This document shows, in pieces, positions 1-15,259 of a stretch of 64,000 nucleotides of DNA (its first letter is position 1; each line of letters opens with the position of its first letter). Source of the DNA: Allodiplogaster sudhausi (taxonomy: Eukaryota; Nematoda; Chromadorea; Rhabditida; Diplogasteridae). The stretch lies in NCBI GenBank assembly GCA_945643635.1, contig CALZFC010000009.1, positions 401,501 to 465,500 on the forward strand, in the 5' to 3' direction. The position numbers were made by a program, and so were the translations under genes. Under the pieces are notes generated by a model that saw only the letters and a list, made by a program, of their open reading frames with translations, was not told the origin of the DNA and searched no databases.

Positions 1-1
1 T

Positions 2-994
2 CTCGCAAACGACTTCTATGACCATGACCCCCTGTACTTTTGTTGCTGTGGCTGCTTCCATGTTAAGGTCTGTGCATCCTACATTCCAACAAGTTCCCCA
101 CTGACAACCTCCTACCAACAGAAAGGCATGGCTGCACTGGCAGGCGTGCTCATTTTCATCTTCAGTCTCTTAATCGTCGCCGCTTTCTACGCAACAATGG
201 ACCTACTCGCCCAGATCGCTGTGGTTAACAAATACGAGAGCGCATTAAATACATATCTTGAAGAACAACTTTAAAGGCTGGATATTCTGGACTTGTTATC
301 TTCCGCGCATTTCTTGTTCTGATCAGCATCCTATTCGTGAGGCCACAGCTGATGTGGCCCTTTATCCTGGTTGAGGTAACAACGATTCTAGCATTGCGAA
401 AGTCGGGAAGTTCAAGAGCAGCCACAACTTTGGACTTTTTTTATTTCAGCTAATTCACTTAGTGCTCTACATCCTGCTCTTCGTCACAGGAATAGTCATA
501 ACAGTGAAGCCTGAACTCTGCATGAAACTCATCTCAGGCATGCTCGATATGGATCTCCAAACACTCTCCTCTTTTATTAATTTGACGTTCCCCCTAAATG
601 GTAACTTACTTTTTTCCTAATTAGCGATGAGGTTATTTTGAAGAAGAAAGTCATTATAGTTCGGTTCTTCGCGGGAGTGTTACTATGCACGTTCATCTTC
701 TTCATTTACATGTTTGCCATGTGGGAGATTAGAATTGCCTATCAGGTGAGGCTTTTCAGGCATTCCAATTGGTGGATGATGACTCACAATGAAACGAAGA
801 CAGAATATGTAACTGTGATGAAGAGAACAGAGTAATTGCAGTGCCTCAACTATCTCGCGGAGCGTCAAGCAGCCAGGGAACACAAGGACATCCCCCCTCC
901 TATTCGGATAGTTATCCCGAAATTACCCGCCTGGATGAAAGCAGCTTCAAAAGAAAACCGACCTTCAAAATTTGTAACCATAACAGCACTATAA
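2..994 (+). CDS. Four-helix LAPTM-like membrane protein, 5' end outside window
   Basis: Six phase-consistent exons can be joined: 2-67, 122-220, 277-375, 450-586, 625-745 and 842-994 (TAA). The first ends with a Cys cluster, CCCGCFHVK. It is followed by four hydrophobic segments, one each in exons 2 to 5, and a short charged tail in exon 6 (IPPPIRIVIPK, stop after FVTITAL). A CC-x-C-x-H-V motif just before helix 1 plus four helices is the layout of lysosome-associated LAPTM/DUF7027 proteins, so an endosomal or lysosomal membrane role is likely but inferred. Most introns are short, 38-96 nt. The 68-121 intron is also readable in frame, so it might be coding. The 587-624 junction was chosen because it is the only one that keeps phase. 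The start codon lies left of the window. The last exon is duplicated in inverted orientation near 4.7-5.0 kb. Confidence 0.45.
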
Positions 995-1460
995 AGCTTG
1001 CTCTGACACTCGCTCTCGAAGAATCAAAGGACGCGTCTTTATTTTCGACGGAATTTGAGCTGAGAATAATTTAGCCTAACTTTTCTTTAAAATACATAAA
1101 AAAGAATCTAATCTAAGAATCTTCTACTCAGCTCTAGGCACGAATTAGTCTTCAGTAACCACTGTCACGCATTGCAGTTCGTGGCAATGAACTTGTGCCT
1201 GGCCAATTTCGATGAAATCCTGAATAGATGGAGTGTCATTGTCACTTCCACTTATCTTACATATATATATCTGATTCTCTCTCTCACTCTCTCTCTCGCT
1301 CTCTCTCTCTCTCTTCCTTCTGTAGTAACGGCCTTCTCATTGTCTTGCTTGCAGTAGCGCTGATTATGAGTAAGAAGGCGACACCCGGTGAATGAAAGGC
1401 TAGAGAGAGAAAGAGATGGAGAAGTAAGTCAGTGAGAGTGAGACTGAGAGGGAGCTAGGG
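745..1460. repeat. Left arm of a ~0.7 kb inverted duplication
   Basis: This arm matches the reverse complement of about 4340-5012. It runs through the last exon of the LAPTM-like gene, then a shared stretch reading ACTCAGCTCTAGGCACGAAT, a CT microsatellite, and a segment ending in CACCCGGTGAATGAAAGGCTAG. Divergence consists of substitutions, small indels and different microsatellite lengths. The intervening 2.9 kb contains the sulfatase-like fragment and the minus-strand membrane gene. The arms show that part of the cluster was copied in reverse. Confidence 0.75.
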
Positions 1461-1654
1461 GGAGAAAGAGAGAAGGAGAGTGAGTCAAAATATGGAACCA
1501 TCTTAACATTCAGGGGCAGACTAGAAAAAAAGTACTGTACACCATGGACGAAGCGTCCGATCTGTTATAATGGTTCTTCGCAATTTTTTTTTCTCAACTC
1601 ATTTCATACATATGTAGATTTTATATTCTGACTTTTCATCTTCTTTTATATCAG

Positions 1655-2501
1655 ATACATAACAGCAGCTGTCGCACGCGACTCTCTTTCACTCCTCACA
1701 TCGCCATAAACCTAAGTCTATTACGACTATTCGGTCTGCCATTCTGGCAAGATGAAAGAAATCGTTTCACTCTTCCGATCCCCTTCGAGTATTGCAGGTG
1801 CAACCACGAATTCGTCGATGTCAAGTTAGTCAGCCGATTCTACGGACGAGGACAAGCTCGGATTTCAAGCAAAGCGTTTACTTTTTTCACATCTTTTCAC
1901 TTTCCTGGCATTTTATAGCGAAAAGAAAGAGTTGTTCAAGTGGTTATGAAGATGAATATTCTCTATTCGAAATGGTTCTTGCAGAGAAGACAGCAGCCGA
2001 GAAGGCCGTTGTCAACCGAATCAATCAGCTCATTGGCGCACGAAATTTAACAGATCTCTGCCACAATAATACAGATCCAAAGGTGGTAAAATTATGAGCA
2101 ATTTCTGCTTATTAGTTTTTTAATATTAGGTTTCTAATGCTATATAATGGAAGCTAACAATTAAGTTACCTAGTTGTGGCAATAACAATTTGATAAATTG
2201 ATTATAGGTGACAAGCGTCAAGACGGTAAAACGTTCTAACGGCCTCTTTCGTGTTCGCGTCGTGCGCAAGGGTACATACATTCGTAAATTTTTCAAATAA
2301 GGTAAAAGTACCATCGTAGAAAGAGGCATTTAGTCGTCGCTGCGGGACATTGACCCGCGCGGCTCGCCCTTCTTCATCACGACCTCGGCGTCCCTCTCGC
2401 GCCTCAACAAGTACTGCAAGGCGGCCGATAGCTTGGCGAGCACCGGCACTGAGGACATGTGGCCGCTCTGTTTTTGCAAGCAAACCAAGAAAGGACGATA
2501 A
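1655..2501 (+). CDS. Fragment resembling C-terminus of DUF229 sulfatase-like protein; possibly decayed
   Basis: Candidate exons are 1655 to about 1818, 1985/1987-2082, 2208-2271 and 2334-2501 (TAA). The readable segments include a stretch ending FEYCRC, then a helix with AEKAVVNRINQLIGA, then NGLFRVRVV, then SRLNKYC and finally MWPLCFCK. The order IPF-x-YC-x-C, then VV-x-x-IN, then SR-[IL]-N-x-Y and a CxC near the end is what I associate with the C-terminal part of DUF229 proteins (alkaline-phosphatase/sulfatase-fold family, many copies in nematodes). The catalytic N-terminal part is not seen. Phases do not all agree: the exon ending at 2271 is phase 1 whereas the next needs phase 0. This is therefore either a pseudogene or a wrong junction. 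The last exon has related copies near 5.17 and 7.08 kb. Confidence 0.35.
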
Positions 2502-2779
2502 CCGATATCATGATGATACGGTCACTTTGTGCTATTCATATATTTTCGTCAGAACGTTCACTTTAATTTATATGTATATTTGAATACATATATAGGTACT
2601 GTGAAATAAAAGAAAAATGGAGTATATGCGAATGCAGTGAGCAACTGAAACGAACTGATAGCCTGAGATGTAATGACATTTTATAAACCTTGAACTTTTG
2701 AGTTCAGCAACATTTTCAAAATAACAATTTTCATTTGTGAATGTAAAAAAAAAATGTGTTCACTCTTAATGTTATATTA

Positions 2780-4161
2780 TTATGCTCTCAAGAATCGTGT
2801 CGTCTTTGAGATGTGGACGTAAATATGCTCAGTAAGAAGGAAGGCGAGCGACAAGAGAATGAGAACGCAAAAGGCATAAAGTGGAATTTTGAGCGTGTCG
2901 AGAGCGACTTTGTTGAACGAGAAGTCGGCGCGCTTCTCGTTCATCAGATATCCATTTTCACGGCCCGTGAAGCGGCGATGCCAAAAGTTGTCAAACTGAA
3001 AATGTAATCTCAAAAATTTAGAAAAAAATACTGTAATTTGTTTAAATATTTTTCGAGTCAAACATTATTGATCGCGCACTGACGTGTTCTTGTTGGAAGA
3101 TTGTCATGATCAGCCAGTTGACAGCCATTCTGAAGCGCACGCCCCTCTTGCTCTTCGCAACGTAGAATGCCATTGGCTCCGTCTTTCCGAGATCGTTGGC
3201 GCTGGCTTCCGGCCATTTAGTCTCCATCAACTTTGCATCTCGGCTCGTCAAAGGGAGTCTAGGAAACCAGAAATATTGCCTTAAAAATTCTTCAGTGTCA
3301 GCACCTCTTCAACTGGCAATCCGTCGGGAGTTCATAGTAGCTTCGATAGGAAAAGTGGTAATCCCAGAGAAGAGCTAGCGATTTTCGTTGTTTACACAAC
3401 TACAGCAAGCTATTTTTCGTGTAAAGTATAGAAGAGCGTCGCCTCTAACCGTATAAAAGACTTTGTCAAATGACGGAATTATGGCCGTTTTGGATGAGCC
3501 ATTTTGGAACATTTCGTGCTCCTAAAGTATCCGAGACAGCTTACTTTGTTCATCAGGTGAGAAAAAATACGAATTGGCCTAACCAACGGGTTAGCAAGGT
3601 TAAACTTAGCTTTGACAATCAGCTCAATTTCACCAGATCGGATTTTCGACAAGGCGTCTTCCGTTGTCCTTTGAATACTTCTATACATTTGGCATGTACG
3701 GGAAAAGATGGATAACAATTCGAGAAGCAGGAGAGTTTGCTGCTAACAGCCTAGAATGGTTGCTGACGGGTGCATCCTGATACTTTGCATTGTAGTGAGT
3801 GAGCATGCACAGAACGCTCAGCTGATACACAAATGCCCAGGAACGACGAGTGCGCGTGGAAGGTAGTTGATTGTCGCTAAAGCTAGCGTAGTTAAAAGGA
3901 GTTGGAAGAAAGAAAGAAAGAAAATATAATATTTTTGCAATACAAAGAACATGGGAACGGAATGTACATACAATCATGAAGTATTGTAACCAACAACTTT
4001 TGCAGGATACCAATGTGTCGGAAGGCGAAGACGCTCGAAATCTCGACCACGACGACAACGGCAAACAGGAGGACGAGCACGACGTAGACGGGCGGCGAGA
4101 AGACGAGCACATCGAACACGGACCAGCCGCCACTCTCAGATGCCGCTTCGTAGAAGGCGGG
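2780..4161 (-). CDS. Unrecognised membrane protein, C-terminal exons
   Basis: Four minus-strand exons join with consistent phase: 4161-4011, 3374-3305, 3258-3084 and 2995-2780 (TAA). The first encodes a strong membrane helix (YVVLVLLFAVVVVVEISSVF). The second reads WDYHFSYRSYYELPTDCQLK. The third contains MAVNWLIMTIF, a short second hydrophobic run. The fourth begins FDNFWHRRFTGRENGYLMNE and holds a third helix (FCVLILLSLAFLL) before a short basic tail. All junctions have GT donors and AG acceptors. A further exon may sit in the 636-nt intron (around 3.78-3.86 kb), and the 5' end is not located. I do not recognise the family. It is likely an integral membrane protein. Confidence 0.4.
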
Positions 4162-4339
4162 CTCAATAGAGAAGCCTTTAAATCAGCTATTTATTTATTT
4201 ATTTACTCGTACTTCAAATATATAGATGAGACAACATTGAGATTTGTAATACCGCGTATGAATTATGTAGGTGCAGACTAGAGAATGAAAGGAAGGGGGA
4301 GGGTGGAAGGGAATTCTGTCAAATGGTCTGATCAGTCTC

Positions 4340-5012
4340 CCTCTTACTGACTTTCTTCCCCTTCTCTGCCTCTCTTTCTCCCTCTAGCCTTTCATTCACC
4401 GGGTGTTGCCTTTTTACTCATAATCAGCGCTTCTGCAAGCAAGACAATGAAAAAGGCGGTTAGTAAGAAGGAAGTAAGAGAGAGAGAGCGAGAGAGAGAG
4501 AGAGAAAAGAGAGAGGGTAGACAGACATATATATATATATATATATATATGTAAGATAAGTGGAAGGGACAATGACACTCCAACTATTCAGGCCAGGCAC
4601 AAGGTCATTGCAACAAACTGCAATGCGTGACAGTGGTTCCTGAAGACTAATTCGTGCCTAGAGCTGAGTAGAAGATTCTTAGATCAGATTCTTTTTTTTT
4701 TATTTTAAAGAAAAGTTAGGCTAAATTAGCTCAAATTCCGTTGAAAATAAAGACGCGTCCTGTGATTCTTCGAGAGCGAGTCTCAGAGCAAGCTTCATTA
4801 TGGTTACAAATTTGGGAGTTCGGTATTCTTTTGAAGCCGCCACTTTCATCCAAGCATGTAATTTCGGGATGACAATTCGAATGGGAGGAGGGATGTCCTT
4901 GTGTTCCCTGCCTGACGCTCTTCGAGATGGTTGAGGCACTGCAATTCTCTTCATCACTCCTATCTTCCTTCGTTTCATTATGAGTCATCTTCCACCAATT
5001 GGAATGCCTCAC
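4340..5012. repeat. Right arm of the inverted duplication, with a disabled exon copy
   Basis: Reverse complement of 745-1460. On the minus strand, 4978-4721 keeps an open frame containing IPPPIRIVIPKLHAWMK, the same peptide as the tail of the LAPTM-like gene. It runs on past the position where the plus-strand copy stops, because an 11-nt segment differs at the ACCATAA junction. No membrane-helix exons accompany it, so it is a partial copy. It also contains a (GA)n tract (about 4474-4516) and an (AT)n tract (about 4527-4551). Confidence 0.7.
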
Positions 5013-5019
5013 GTTTGTT

Positions 5020-5215
5020 TTGGAGAAAAATTTTGCATTTTGATGCTCATTTCGCCTTTATTTCAAAACCGCAATCGGTCCCTAATTTTGTCAAGAGACT
5101 ATTTCCTTCAAAGGAGAAGGAATGTCAACAGCAGTCGACTTTTTCTGACTATAGCACAGGCTGTGAATAGATGAGGCTTTTGCAAGCACAAGCCGAAAGA
5201 ATGATCATTCGGATA
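5020..5215. repeat. Dispersed ~130-190 bp repeat, copy 1
   Basis: The segment starting with a TTTTGCATTTTGATGCTCAT-like stretch recurs at about 5950-6080, 6935-7170 and 7925-8060. Copies 1 and 3 extend into a sequence resembling the last exon of the sulfatase-like fragment (…CTTTTGCAAGCA…). Copies 2 and 4 are more alike and sit beside the duplicated signal-peptide genes. This is a local duplication family, not obviously a transposon. Confidence 0.6.
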
Positions 5216-5494
5216 CTGTACTATTCCTGCATTTTCTGCAGGATTCCAACATTTTCTACATTTTCTGCAGGTCTGAGTAATTTAACTTATGAAGTTATCA
5301 GTTACATTACGTCCGCCTGATATGGAGATCGATATGTGCGATTTAAAAGAATATTTTTTATTGAAAAAATTGCTTTATTTTTATTTTTAACTGCGTGATT
5401 TAGCCGCTGCATTATTCTCATAATTAATCTCTAGTTCTCCATTTTCAGTCTCTCTCTCGCCCAACATTGCGAGGTCAGGAATGCATTGATTATA

Positions 5495-5854
5495 ATCGAA
5501 CAGAACAAGTTTTATTCAATAAATAGCAAAGTGGTTAATGAACAGGAAAGTAATTGCTCCGATCAACAGTCTTGTGAAGAGGACGGAGAAGTAGATGGCG
5601 AACCAGGCTTCAGCAGACCTTAAAAAGGCCAAGCTTTAAGTCAATTAAAAAAAATTAATTTGTGATATTTGAATTGCAATGGGGATTTTCTGGATGATTC
5701 AATAAAGTAATTTCACATGTCAAGAACCAATTGTAAATTGAGTTGTCTTAGAATAAACCTTCGTTGAGTGGCAATCGCCGGCGGAAGACAAATGAAGAAT
5801 CGCAAGCACGAAGAGGCACAATGGCAGAGAGCATGCAGCACGAGAGGGCGCCAT
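5495..5854 (-). pseudogene. Signal-peptide gene, copy 1; donor site altered
   Basis: The ATG at 5854-5852 opens a typical signal peptide (MAPSRAACSLPLCLFVLAIL…SSAGDC). The region matches copy 2 (7460-7822) closely, including the second exon that ends at an AATAAA overlapping the stop of one frame. In copy 2 exon 1 ends at a GT donor (CCTAAG|GTAACT). Here the same place reads TCTAAG|ACAACT, so that donor is lost. A different donor (GAAG|GTTTAT) could be used, so inactivation is likely but not certain. The second exon can be read as a membrane segment (WFAIYFSVLFTRLLIGAITF) or, in other phases, as a very short tail. Confidence 0.4.
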
Positions 5855-5929
5855 GAGAGGACGAGAGAGTAACTTCGAGAGCTGATCAGAGAGTCGACCA
5901 CTCGCTGGCCGGCAAACTCGGTTTAATGA

Positions 5930-6700
5930 TGTTTCGGAGCAATTTTTTCAAGGTGAGCTTTCTATTGGAGAAAATTTTTGCATTTTGATGCTCATTTGCC
6001 TATGTTTTCGATCGGTTCCATTTTTTTTTTGCATACTCCGATGTACTTTGGCAAGAGATGATTTCTTTCAGAATGAATTGATTACAAAACTCAATAGAAA
6101 TCTGTTTAATTTTTTCGGATTCCTGAATCATAAACAATTTACACTTCTATAAGAGGTGCACATTGCGTATGATACAGCAATCCAAACCATATCATCATTG
6201 TCAGACAAATCAAATTCCTGTACATCACAGTAATTCGAATTTTAACTCCAGAACAATTCTCTCTGACTTCTCAGCTCCATTCTAACTCATGCTGACCAAA
6301 TTTAAGTACTGATATAATTTTCAGCTGCTCTTTTTGCTTTTTGTCTAAACGCGGCAAACCTAGGTTGTCGCTGACAATGGATGACTTTCTTTATGCAGAA
6401 ACTATTTGATTGAAGCTGAGTGATAGTATCACTCACTATCTTGGTTTAAATATAAAAATATAACTGAATTCTTAAGAGAACAGCGCAATGGTGTGCGTGT
6501 GTTGTCGGTTTTGTTGATGCTGCTGATGCTAAATTTGATTAAAGATGTGAATTTCAGCTCTTTTTAGTGATTAATGTGGCAAAACAATATGCATACATAA
6601 ATGTGGGCAGAGTGAGAGGAAGAGAGACACAGATAGCGAGCTATGGCTTGGATCTAAAATCTCTTTTTTCCTTCTTATAACTATTTCAGGCAAACTTCCA
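5930..6700. other. No gene seen; AT-rich spacer with repeat copy 2
   Basis: The first ~150 bases are copy 2 of the dispersed repeat. The rest is AT-rich with stops in all frames and no exon-like stretch I can support. Confidence 0.5.
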
Positions 6701-6760
6701 ATGCATTGTACCGACTGTATATAGAAGCATGCAACTATTACTGTACAAGGATGTAAACGT

Positions 6761-6873
6761 TTTATTCGTTATGAACGGAAGAGCACTTTTCTAAACGCAT
6801 AGGCCAAATCGCAAATGACGGCAAGAGAAAAGACCACGGTGCCCACGAAGAACGCCACTCCAACCCAGAAGAT
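6761..6873 (-). CDS. Terminal exon of a minus-strand membrane protein, with poly(A) signal
   Basis: After a TTTTCAG acceptor, the exon 6873-6769 encodes IFWVGVAFFVGTVVFSLAVI, then CDLAYAFRKVLFRS and a TAA stop. The stop is followed three bases later by AATAAA (6766-6761). One membrane helix with a short basic tail is what the sequence shows. The upstream exons were not placed. The isolated membrane exon at 9208-9005 on the same strand is a possible but unproven partner. Confidence 0.4.
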
Positions 6874-6934
6874 CTGAAAAGGAAATGGAGAAAAGGATTT
6901 CAGAGAGACGATCGAGAGTTTATTTAGGAGCATT

Positions 6935-7342
6935 TTGATGATCATTTCGCCTTTATTCCAAAACTGCTCTCGGTCCCTTATTTTGGCAAGAGAATATTTC
7001 TTTCAAATGAGAACGAATCTCAACAACAATCGACTTGTTTTTTTTCTTGCAATATGTAGCACCGGCAGTAAGCATATGAGGCCGGTCTGCTTTTGCAAGC
7101 AAAAACCCGAAAGGATGATGAACGATATCATGATTTGGACAGTTTGTGCTATTCCAACATTTTTTTCGCTTGTCATTGTAGCATTAATACAAACTCTATG
7201 TTTACAAACTCTATGTTCTGTTTACTGCTGCTGTATTTGCCGTGAGCTTGATATCAAGGATAAAATCGCCCTAAATTTAGAGTACTTTTCCGGGCTTCCT
7301 TTTCATTTGATGAGAATATTTCTACTAGCGATATGCGCCTGA
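6935..7342 (+). pseudogene. Copied fragment of sulfatase-like last exon in dispersed repeat copy 3
   Basis: An uninterrupted 135-codon frame includes STGSKHMRPVCFCKQKPER, which parallels STGTEDMWPLCFCKQ at the end of the fragment at 1655-2501. The flanking part is shared with the dispersed repeat. No acceptor and no upstream exons in the expected phase were found, so this looks like a duplicated exon relic rather than a gene. Confidence 0.35.
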
Positions 7343-7459
7343 AGTAAGAATTAGTTGCTAGCATTTGGAAAAAGAAAGCATATAATGTATTGCTCTTCGC
7401 CACCGATGGCATGGTATTAGAAACCTAAATAAATATGTAATATGATAACGCAAACACTT

Positions 7460-7822
7460 GTATAATGCAACAGAACAAGTTTTATTCAATAAATAGCAAA
7501 GTGGTTAATGAACAGGAAAGTAATTGCTCCGATCAACAGTCTTGTGAAGAGGACGGAGAAGTAGATGGCGAACCAGGCTTCAGCAGACCTTAAAACGGCC
7601 AAGCTTTAAGTCAATTAAAAAAATTACTTTTTGACATTTGAATTACAATGGGGATTTTTTAGATGATTCAACAAAGTACTTTCATGTGACAAGGCTAGTT
7701 GTAAATTGAGTTACCTTAGGATAAACCTTCGTTGAGTGGCAATCGCCGGCGGAAGACAAATGAAGAATCGCTAGCACGAAGAGGCATAACGGCAGAGAAC
7801 ATGCAGCACGAGAGGGCGCCAT
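7460..7822 (-). CDS. Small secreted or single-pass protein with signal peptide, copy 2
   Basis: Exon 1 (7822-7715) encodes 36 residues: a signal peptide of about 26 residues ending in SSAGDC, then HSTKVYPK, with donor AAG|GTAACT. The second exon begins after ACTTAAAG at 7603. In the phase set by exon 1 it gives only LGRFKVC and a stop, for a 43-residue product. In another phase it gives a membrane helix (WFAIYFSVLFTRLLIGAITF…NHFAIY) whose stop overlaps an AATAAA. An internal acceptor would be needed to reach that phase with a GT-AG intron, and I could not find one that fits. The protein is therefore secreted or membrane-anchored, with the C-terminus unresolved. Family not recognised. Copy 1 lies 2 kb to the left. 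Confidence 0.4.
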
Positions 7823-8064
7823 GAGAGGAAGAGAGAGAGTAAGTTCGAGAGCTGATCAGAGAGGCGACCACTCGCCGGCCGGGCAACTCGGGTTAATGAT
7901 GTTTCGGAGCAATTTTTTCAAGGTGAGTTTATTTTGGAGAAAAGTTTTGCATTTTGTTTCTGATTTGCCTATGTTTCTAACAGCAAACGGTCCCTTATTT
8001 TTTTGCATACCCCGATGTACTTTGGCAAGAGATGACTTCTTTCAGAATGAAGGGACTCGATAGA

Positions 8065-8960
8065 AATCTGCAACCCTCGCAGCGAGTATAATCATCGTAG
8101 GTTCCCGCCCTTGCCAGTTTGAACGATTTTCCTCTGAGTATGGGCACCTCTAATTTCGTGCTCTCTCATCAGGACATTTTATGGGCCGTCCATTCAAAAC
8201 ATTCTGTTACGCCACTTCAGACTATTCGCCGGATTGATCCTTTAATATGGTACTGATCATATGTTTGGTATTTTATGCAAAGATCTTTCGTTCACAACAG
8301 TCGTTTATCCCGATTATGCATGCGAGACAGTGTAAATCGGCGAGTCATTTGGGCAGAGAAAGAAGAGAGAAGCCGTTCTGCGTGTGTTTAGCTGGCCGTT
8401 ATGTGGCGGTGTATTCGCATGAAATGGGGAAGGGCGACCGACCGTGGACTACGCATTGGCGACTACTGGGATAGGGAAGGGTACATTGTGTGTGATATGA
8501 AAGAATATACAGAATACACATAGTGACAAGAGAGCTGATGGAAGAGACATTCGAGGACACTACAAATGGCAGAGGATTCTGCAGAGAATCACTTACATCC
8601 TGTTCATGAAGTCGCTGAGGGCGAAGGATCCAAGGAAGCTCGGAAAAAACAATATACATAGAAATATCGCTTCCACATCTTTACAGACACAACAAACAAC
8701 ATCCATTTTACCATCTACATACTTGCTTAAAACTTCTGATAAGTAGAAAAGCGTTTAATCTTTAAGGACATCTCTATGCTCTTTGATTCAGAAACCAAAA
8801 AAAAACACTACCAATAGCTTCTAGAGCGCATACAGTAATAGGAGTGAAGAATGCAAGACGTATTCAAGGGTAGCATGACACTGGACGGCTTTCATAGAGA
8901 TGTGCGCCTATAAGAATATATATTTCAAGCGATCGTGAGAAATAAATAAGAAGTTTCGGC
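8065..8960. other. No gene supported
   Basis: Mixed-composition sequence. A short open stretch on the minus strand near 8655-8595 (reading FLGSFALSDFMNRM before a GTAAGT) could be an exon, but it has no phase-matched partner. Nothing else is recognisable. Confidence 0.4.
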
Positions 8961-9004
8961 GTTTACTAACAATTACGACTTTTCCGTGCGAATTTACGCG
9001 TCAC

Positions 9005-9208
9005 CGGAAATAAGAAAAGATAAATTTCACCACGAATTCTGTCTTCAAAGAAAAGCTGGTACACGGGAAACATATCCGATTCAACGAGTAATGATTGGAA
9101 CACTGCTGGGGTGGGAAGCTTGATTAGGACTAACTGCTTGGTCAAGGAAAGAAACGCCAGAGCGGCTGTGATGGCTAAGTATGAAAATACGTTCGAAAGG
9201 CTCATCGG
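9005..9208 (-). CDS. Isolated phase-0 membrane exon, family unknown
   Basis: The exon 9208-9005 has a GGAACAG acceptor and a CCG|GTGACG donor, is 204 nt long and is open throughout. It encodes a hydrophobic run (VFSYLAITAALAFLSL), a more polar middle and FFEDRIRGEIYLFLFP. This fits an internal exon of a multi-pass membrane protein. Adjacent exons were not placed. It could belong to the same gene as the terminal exon at 6873-6761. Confidence 0.35.
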
Positions 9209-9450
9209 CTGTTCCAGCAAAAAAATTGAGAAAATATTCCGCCTTAAAACGATAGCATACTACTAGCTAATGAAAGGAGGTGGGGGCGTACGAGAATGTG
9301 GCAAAGAATAAGCTGAACTCGAAAGAATCTTGAGAGCATGGAACAGGGAAGAATGTGGATAGGGTGAGAGATAGTGAGACAGATACAGAGATAGAGACAG
9401 AGAGAGAGAGAGACAGAGATAAAGAGGGAGACAGAGAGATGAGAAAAGGA

Positions 9451-9600
9451 CTAGGCGTCGAGAAGATTGCCGGTGGGTATTGGGTATGCTTGGCCGTCTT
9501 GGCCCGGGGTGGAGGCCATGCTGGAGTAGGTGCCGCCGGCGGGAGCAGAGCCACTTGCCAGTCTCTTCTCATCACGACTCGTGCCCGCCTCCGACGCGCT
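9451..9600 (-). CDS. Candidate alternative last exon of the TMEM184 gene
   Basis: After a CCACTTGCAG acceptor the minus-strand exon 9600-9451 encodes 49 residues, starting SASEAGTSRDEKRLASG and ending with YPIPTGNLLDA and TAG. Third positions are rich in C, as in the other exons of this gene. It is in phase 0, so it could directly follow exon 10 (ending ...QQYTQ) or the 21-nt exon of TMEM184. It would give a different cytoplasmic tail. It could instead be the last exon of an unseen gene. Confidence 0.4.
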   Translation of the reverse strand, partial: SASEAGTSRDEKRLASGSAPAGGTYSSMASTPGQDGQAYPIPTGNLLDA

Positions 9601-9904
9601 CTGCAAGTGGAAGGCGCGTTTACTCAAGGCGCAAGATACTTTCTTTGCAACAGACCGGGCTACGACAGGAATATCAGTACATGCGTAGGTCAAGACAAAG
9701 GAAGAAAGACTGCCTTAAAGGACATCCCTGTACAGAGGAGAACAAATGCTCGAGGCACACTATACTTAAAATATTAGATAACACGTTCCTCTTTGGCTGT
9801 AATTCATAAAAGACAAGCACAAATTTCGGCTGGAAATGCGAAAAGCGCACCAAAACGAAAGATAATTGTAAAGGAGACGACTTGGATAGGAATGAGAGAG
9901 TAGA

Positions 9905-15253
<5,349 letters not shown>

Positions 15254-15259
15254 TCTAAG

